From Acidimicrobiales bacterium (GTDB lineage: Bacteria > Actinomycetota > Acidimicrobiia > Acidimicrobiales > JACCXE01): DNA of 51,802 bases. This document shows positions 48,501-51,802 of the stretch, piece by piece (position 1 is the stretch's first letter; each line of letters starts with the position of its first letter). The notes beneath the pieces were generated by a model. It was not told where the DNA came from, ran no database searches, and saw only the letters and a program-made list of their open reading frames with translations. Position numbers and translations under genes: made by a program. The DNA lies in the NCBI GenBank assembly GCA_035546775.1, contig DASZWD010000065.1, forward strand, positions 1 to 51,802. The letters are read 5' to 3'.

Positions 48501-49468
48501 TCAGCACGGCGATGGACCTCGCCGATAACGCGCTGTTTCTCGAAAGCGGGCGCGTGCGCTACTCGGGGCCCGCGGCCGCGTTGCGCGAGCACCCGGAGTT
48601 GTTCGCCAGCGTGGCCTTCGGCGCCGGCGGCGCGGCCACGGGCGGCGGCTCGGAGATCGCCCGGGCGCAGCGGCTGTTGCACGGCGAGCGCGACGCCGTC
48701 CTCGAGGTCGACCACGTGAGCGCGGCCTACGGCGACGTGCGCGTCGTCGACGACGTCGCCTTCGACGTGACCGCCGGTGAAGTCGTCGGCATTCTCGGCC
48801 CGAACGGGGCGGGCAAGACGAGCCTGTTCGACTGCCTGACCGGCGAGCTGCCGCTGGCCGGCGGGGCGGTGCGGTTGCTCGGTACCGACATCACAACACT
48901 GGCTCCGCATCGTCGCGCCGCCCTCGGCCTGATGCGGTCGTATCAGAACGTGCGGCTGTTCCCGTCGCTGACCGTGCGCGACTGCATCGCCGTCGCCCTC
49001 GAGACGCGCCTTACCACGAAGAGCTCGGTGTTCGCCGGCCTGTGGCTGCCGCCGGCGCGCGCCGAGGAGCGCCGCGTCGACGAGCGCGTCGACGGCCTCC
49101 TCGAGTTGCTCGGCCTCGAATCCTCGGCCGACACGCCGGTGGGCGCGCTGTCGCTCGGCGCCCGGCGCATGGTCGACCTCGCATGCCAGCTGGCAGCGCG
49201 CCCCAAGGTGCTGCTGCTCGACGAGCCGGCGTCGGGCCTCGCCCACGGCGAGATCGACGTGCTCGGCCCGCTCGTCACGCGCATCTCGAGCGACCTCGAC
49301 TGCGCGGTGCTGATCATCGAACACAACGTCAACGTGCTGGCGTCCGTCGCCCACCGCCTCGTCGCCATGCGCGCCGGCGCGGTGATCGCGCAGGGCCCGC
49401 CGGCCGACGTGCTCGCCGACCCCGACGTACGCGGCGCGTACTTCGGCAAAGAACTGCAGTCCGCATGA
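45527..49468 (+). CDS. Four-domain fused ABC importer: LivH-LivM-LivF-LivG in one chain (1,313 aa)
   Basis: All membrane and ATPase parts of a branched-chain-type importer in one frame. LivH-like TM region about 20-320 (LHAMGISLLYSRTRVLSFAQFGLGAFAA); LivM-like about 420-730 (LSGWGGQVSLGQLGFAAVGGYVATLAG, SRDNARTAASFGVDVTRLRLEGFA). After a linker, an LivF-like ATPase has Walker A GLNGAGKTS near 839, signature NLSGGEQHV near 930 and LLIDELSLGL near 954. An LivG-like ATPase has GPNGAGKTS near 1092, signature LSLGARRMVDL near 1209 and VLLLDEPASGL near 1228. Start: TTG 45527 is preferred because the earlier TTG 45479 is part of a -35 box. A hairpin and an internal ribosome site at 47878-47944 raise the possibility that the ATPase half (from GTG 47942, 508 aa) is also made alone. 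No binding protein is adjacent. Confidence 0.85.
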   Translation: MISKVRGRPELLLVGGLIGLVALGPQGLPLGIAGLGVVTGCVLGLHAMGISLLYSRTRVLSFAQFGLGAFAATLFYAWVLYNQWPVLGNGLCHCLGPHGASMSQLQHNPDLFRAYLLHHHPWALALNIVISGALALVLARGAGRLAFVQIAARFARAPRIVPTVATLALAVWLGGAPGLLTTRPTKFFGHHIWSWLPYGPRPGTGINGKPPVPEASRFLAPGHTLLGFTLSGGARFHLYEILAVVVAVGAFGALTLRFRVGRRGLVSRATAANAERAATLGVDIVRETASPWVVAALLSGAAGVLGVVLASSAPVVGLDMGSLTLVLAAVVLARLTSIGLSLVATVLLCVLDQAMFWNFHSHVQFAGSLVVIIGVALFIQRGRASRAERDAESVFTSAPEPAPVPDDVRITPGVHGLLRGSSFVVGMAFLSYPLVATPRQLSLGIVVVAEIVIGLSLLVLSGWGGQVSLGQLGFAAVGGYVATLAGASWHVPMPIALVLGALAAAAIAPLVGLPALRLPGPFVAIMTLAFALAVPAVLLSDGQLLGRALPTDLPRPVMLGLDFGSDRYFYWFAVAVLLGALAIVLGLRRSRLRRALIASRDNARTAASFGVDVTRLRLEGFAVAGLLAGLGGGLLAYSLGGAQPNAFSAVGSAGLFLVVVIGGLSAVSGPVLGATVNGVLAMVSAGLVGFLNGPGALIVLSVRPGGLAGMVAGLRDAAVRVVMHLQGNDQLRLRGVDGRERIPVADRGAQAPVVPVRYRIVGDGYGPVEGTRLRPVDGVTAAAARTGPVGDRDPVAHRTSSEDGAVIACHRLDVAYGGAVALAGVSVAVAAGEVLAVVGLNGAGKTSLLRALAGLEPAAHGTVEVGGVDVTTWFPQARAAAGVAYVPGDDAVLPTLSVRDNLSVAAGDASIDDVLTRFPVLAARLDTAAGNLSGGEQHVLALAQALLCPQLRVLLIDELSLGLSAEVLDTVLATLAELRAAGVAIVVVEQSISTAMDLADNALFLESGRVRYSGPAAALREHPELFASVAFGAGGAATGGGSEIARAQRLLHGERDAVLEVDHVSAAYGDVRVVDDVAFDVTAGEVVGILGPNGAGKTSLFDCLTGELPLAGGAVRLLGTDITTLAPHRRAALGLMRSYQNVRLFPSLTVRDCIAVALETRLTTKSSVFAGLWLPPARAEERRVDERVDGLLELLGLESSADTPVGALSLGARRMVDLACQLAARPKVLLLDEPASGLAHGEIDVLGPLVTRISSDLDCAVLIIEHNVNVLASVAHRLVAMRAGAVIAQGPPADVLADPDVRGAYFGKELQSA
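47878..47930. repeat. Hairpin element H2: perfect 24-bp inverted repeat inside the ABC frame
   Basis: Arms 47878-47901 and 47907-47930 are exact reverse complements with a 5-base loop (agacc). The arm starts CCGAACTGGTCCTGTGGGC. It falls in the linker between the permease and ATPase halves (residues about 784-802) and keeps the frame open, coding ARTGPVGDRDPVAHRTSSED. The right arm ends in CGG, which is part of the following CGGAGG. Confidence 0.92.
47929..47944 (+). promoter_or_regulatory. Internal ribosome-binding site and GTG start for the ATPase half
   Basis: GGAGG (47929-47933), eight bases, then in-frame GTG 47942, followed by VIACHRLDVAYGG, the normal beginning of a LivF-type ATPase. 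The first two bases of the SD are paired in the H2 stem, so folding could modulate access. Confidence 0.55.
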
Positions 49469-50484
49469 AAGGAACCCCGAAGAAGATGGCTACGACCGCT
49501 CGGGCGCTGCGCAGTACGCGCCGCGCCACCATGAACGCGCAGGCATTCCAGGAGGCGTTCGAGCGCATCGTCGACAACGCCTCGCTCGTCATCAAGGGCA
49601 AGGAAGCGGCGCTGCGCCTCGTGCTGACGGCCATGCTCGCCGACGGCCACTGCCTGCTCGAGGACATGCCCGGTACGGGCAAGACGATGATGGCCCGCGC
49701 CCTGTCGACTTCCATCGACGCCCGGGTCAGTCGCATCCAGTGCACGCCCGACTTGCTGCCCTCCGACGTGACGGGTGCCCCCGTGCTCGACGCCCGCACC
49801 GGCACCTTCACGTTCCGGGAAGGCCCGGTGTTCGCCAACGTGCTGCTCGTCGACGAGATCAACCGCGCCACGCCCAAGACGCAGTCGGCGCTGCTCGAAG
49901 CGATGCAGGAGCGCAACGTCACCATCGACGGCCACACGCATCCGCTGCCCACGCCGTTCCTCATCCTCGCCACGCAGAACCCTCTCGAGATGGCGGGCAC
50001 GTTCCCGCTGCCCGAAGCGCAGCTGGACCGCTTCCTGTTGAAGCTGTCGGTCGGTTATCCCGACCGCGAGGCAGAGGGCGAGTTGCTCGACGCCAACGCG
50101 TCGAGCGAGGCGATCACGCGCCTGGGTCCGGTCTCGGCGACCGAAGAGATCATCGCCATGCAGCGCTTCACCCACGACGTCGAGCTGCCCGAGCCGGTGA
50201 AGATGTACATCGTCGACGTGTGCCAGGCGACGCGCACCGATCCGTCGCTGCTCATGGGCGCGAGCTCGCGGGCGTCGATCAGCCTGGTGAAGGCGTGCAA
50301 GGTGCGCGCCGCGTCGCAGGGCCGCGGCGTGGTGCTGCCCGACGACGTGCGCGCCCTCGTCAACGCCGTGGTCGAGCACCGTTTGATCCTCACCCCCGAC
50401 GCGCAGCTGCGCGACGAGACGGTGGGCGCCGTGCTCGAGCGCATCCTCGCCCGCATCCCCGTCCCCCTCGGCGTCGTTTCGTAA
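49465..50484 (+). CDS. MoxR-family AAA+ ATPase (339 aa)
   Basis: AAA+ chaperone-like ATPase. Walker A is DMPGTGKTMMARAL with GTGKT near residue 71, Walker B FANVLLVDEINRATPKTQSALLEAMQE near 126-152, and sensor 1 ILATQNPLEMAGTFPLPEAQLDRFL near 170-195, the MoxR hallmark. The C-terminal lid follows. Start: ATG 49465 overlaps the ABC stop (ATGA); an inner ATG at 49486 gives MATTARALRS and is possible. The next gene is DUF58, its usual partner; such pairs assist assembly or metal loading of other proteins, often with VWA or transglutaminase proteins. Confidence 0.94.
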   Translation: MKGTPKKMATTARALRSTRRATMNAQAFQEAFERIVDNASLVIKGKEAALRLVLTAMLADGHCLLEDMPGTGKTMMARALSTSIDARVSRIQCTPDLLPSDVTGAPVLDARTGTFTFREGPVFANVLLVDEINRATPKTQSALLEAMQERNVTIDGHTHPLPTPFLILATQNPLEMAGTFPLPEAQLDRFLLKLSVGYPDREAEGELLDANASSEAITRLGPVSATEEIIAMQRFTHDVELPEPVKMYIVDVCQATRTDPSLLMGASSRASISLVKACKVRAASQGRGVVLPDDVRALVNAVVEHRLILTPDAQLRDETVGAVLERILARIPVPLGVVS

Positions 50485-50493
50485 GCCGTCGCA

Positions 50494-51708
50494 GTGGGCG
50501 CATTCGTCGAGCGATACACGGGGCTGACCCCGACGGGCGCGGTCGTGCTCGTCGGCAGCTGCGCCGGCTTCTTGCTGGCGCGCGCCCTCGGCGGTCGCGC
50601 CCTGTTCCTGCTCGTCTACGCCGGGGTCGCCATGGTGATCGCGGCGACGGCGACGTCGCGCCGCAAGCGCCGCCTGGTCGCCGAGCGCTCCGCTCTGCCG
50701 ACGCGCATGCGCGTCGGGCAGTTCGCCGAGGTCGAGGTGACGCTGCGCGCCCCGCGGGCGCTGCGGGCCTTCGTGCTCGAAGAGCACCTGTCGCCGTTCC
50801 TCGCCGACGCGGTGCGCGTGCCCGTACCCGTCGTCGGCCCGAGCAACGAGTTCGTGCACACCTACGCCATCCGCCCCGCGTTGCGCGGTGTGTACCAACT
50901 CGGTCCGCTCTCGGCGGAATGGACCGACCCGTTCGGCCTCGCCCGTCACCAGCAGCCGCTGACCGAGCCCGTCGAGGTCATCGTGCACCCGACGACCGAC
51001 GCCATCTTCGACCGCCCCCTCACCCGTATGTGGGAAGACCCGCCGTTCCGGCCGCCGGTGAGCAAGCCGTGGCCGCAGGGCTTCGAGTTCTACGGCATGC
51101 GCGACTACGTCCCCGGCGACGACCCGCGCCGCATCGTGTGGACGGCGGCGGCGCGCACCGGTCGCTACCTCGTGCGCGAGTCCGAGCAGGGCATCACCGA
51201 CCGCGTCACCCTCGTCATCGACAACCAGCGCAAGGCGCATAGCCCCGGCGACCCGTCGGAAACCTTCGAACTCGCCGTGCGCGCCACTGCGTCGCTCGGG
51301 GCGTACAACATCAAGCAGGGCTTCTCGGTGCGCTTGGCCAGCAACGACGCGGTGCTGGCGCCCGAGCTGCGCGGCGGCCGCGCCCGCATCGCGATGCTCG
51401 ACGAGCTGGCGCGCCTGCAACTGAGCGACGCGTCGGTGCACGACGCCGTCGAGCGCGTCATCACCGAGCGCCGCGGCGACATGCACATGGTGATCGTGTC
51501 GACGGGCTTCGACCGTCAGACGGCGTCGCGCGTGCGGTTGCTGATCGAGAAGGGGACGTCGCTGGTCGTCGCCCTCGTGCGGTGGGAGGACGCCGATCCG
51601 AACGCGGCGCGCCGCGCCCGCGAGATCGGCGCTCAGGTCGTGCAGGTCAGCCCCGGCCAGCAACTCGAAGCCGCCTTCGCCCACGCCCTCGGACTGGCCC
51701 TGCGATGA
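50494..51708 (+). CDS. DUF58 domain protein (404 aa)
   Basis: Two N-terminal membrane spans at about residues 13-30 and 36-53, then a beta domain (VGQFAEVEVTLRAPRALRAFVLEEHLSP) and a DUF58/VWA-like C-terminus. The DUF58 signature GFEFYGMRDYVPGDDPRRIVWTAAARTGRYLVRE is at about residues 191-224, and DRVTLVIDNQRKAH suggests a degenerate metal site. Start GTG 50494, nine bases after the MoxR stop. The MoxR-DUF58 pair commonly continues with a transglutaminase-like membrane protein. Function in most bacteria is unproven. Confidence 0.93.
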   Translation: MGAFVERYTGLTPTGAVVLVGSCAGFLLARALGGRALFLLVYAGVAMVIAATATSRRKRRLVAERSALPTRMRVGQFAEVEVTLRAPRALRAFVLEEHLSPFLADAVRVPVPVVGPSNEFVHTYAIRPALRGVYQLGPLSAEWTDPFGLARHQQPLTEPVEVIVHPTTDAIFDRPLTRMWEDPPFRPPVSKPWPQGFEFYGMRDYVPGDDPRRIVWTAAARTGRYLVRESEQGITDRVTLVIDNQRKAHSPGDPSETFELAVRATASLGAYNIKQGFSVRLASNDAVLAPELRGGRARIAMLDELARLQLSDASVHDAVERVITERRGDMHMVIVSTGFDRQTASRVRLLIEKGTSLVVALVRWEDADPNAARRAREIGAQVVQVSPGQQLEAAFAHALGLALR

Positions 51709-51802
51709 CGCTGCTCGACGACCGCCCCGACCTCGAAACCCCCGAACTTGTGATGTTGGAAGGCAAAGACCCTCCTTCAACATCACAAGAATCGGAGGAG
51801 GG
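51705..51802 (+). CDS. Possible start of the next gene in the MoxR-DUF58 operon (partial)
   Basis: ATG 51705 overlaps the DUF58 stop (ATGA) and opens a frame MTLLDDRPDLETPELVMLEG... that runs off the right edge after 32 full codons. It has no recognisable domain yet. A hairpin (51742-51795) fills most of it and is followed by GGAGGAGGG, so the true gene may start beyond the window and this frame may be accidental. By gene order a transglutaminase-like protein is expected next. Confidence 0.4.
   Translation, partial: MTLLDDRPDLETPELVMLEGKDPPSTSQESEE
51742..51795. repeat. Hairpin element H3, imperfect inverted repeat
   Basis: CCGA-a-CTTGTGATGTTG-g-AAGG (51742-51763) pairs with CCTT-CAACATCACAAG-aa-TCGG (51774-51795), with one bulged G, one small interior loop and a 10-base terminal loop. 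The foot CGAACTTGTG is identical to that of H1. The right foot TCGG overlaps the Shine-Dalgarno-like GGAGGAGGG that ends the window. Confidence 0.82.

Noticed and set aside
1-51802. CRISPR arrays, tRNA/rRNA genes, insertion sequences, phage genes
   Set aside because: Looked for direct-repeat spacing, cloverleaf-like patterns, transposase motifs and integrases; none seen by eye. A dedicated tool could still find a missed tRNA.
1-51802. A hidden anti-phage defence island
   Set aside because: No nuclease, reverse transcriptase, TIR, STAND or restriction-modification motifs; the MoxR-DUF58 pair and DNA ligase have ordinary alternatives.

Overview
The window is very GC-rich (roughly two-thirds G+C by eye) and densely coded on both strands, with frequent GTG/TTG starts and very short gene-to-gene overlaps. 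The gene content is that of a free-living, aerobic, lipid- or cyclic-compound-degrading actinobacterium: cytochromes P450, a luciferase-like F420-type oxidoreductase pair, an Ltp2/thiolase with a DUF35 domain, a CaiB/BaiF CoA transferase, many short-chain dehydrogenases, and an MtrA/MtrB/LpqB-like regulatory set. My best guess is the class Acidimicrobiia, but no rRNA or marker gene here proves it. I saw no tRNA, rRNA, insertion sequence, phage gene or CRISPR array, and no stretch over 300 bases without a gene.

Region 1 (1-12488). After a truncated luciferase-like gene, a P450 and a HEAT-repeat gene, a leftward operon (P450, HSL-type alpha/beta hydrolase, DUF35-thiolase fusion) faces a rightward operon for a complete branched-chain-type ABC importer (lipoprotein binding protein, fused LivH-LivM permease, LivF, a signal-peptide protein with a C-terminal membrane anchor, a two-TM protein, LivG). 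The 130-base divergent region holds an 8-bp-arm inverted repeat and two smaller dyads, so uptake and catabolism of one substrate may be co-controlled.

Region 2 (12489-25150). SDRs, an aldehyde dehydrogenase, a short ATP-dependent DNA ligase, a stand-alone PheRS-like protein with a C-terminal FDX-ACB domain and a coupled 36-residue membrane peptide, a membrane-anchored secreted protein, a GH15 glucosidase/trehalase coupled to an enolase-superfamily enzyme, and a PoxB-like TPP enzyme.

Region 3 (25150-38116). A GlcD-GlcF/YdiJ-like FAD and Fe-S dehydrogenase follows the TPP enzyme directly. Then come a MarR-ClC channel pair, a permuted two-component operon (histidine kinase, GerMN lipoprotein, OmpR-type regulator), trehalose-6-phosphate synthase, and an autoregulated-looking TetR-ABC-FtsX exporter operon.

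Region 4 (38117-51802). SDR, CoA transferase, RibD-type reductase, a second luciferase-like enzyme, a degenerate shikimate-kinase-like protein, an MFS-MerR operon behind a perfect 18-bp palindrome, a TetR gene facing a 1,313-residue polypeptide that carries all four ABC importer domains, then MoxR-DUF58 and the start of a further gene.

The least expected structure is a family of three long hairpins (16622-16668, 47878-47930, 51742-51795) that share a CGAACTTGT-like foot. Two of them end exactly at a Shine-Dalgarno sequence, and one lies inside the open frame of the fused ABC protein. Several genes also show a TANNNT or closely related -10 box 6-7 bases before the start codon, which suggests leaderless transcripts.
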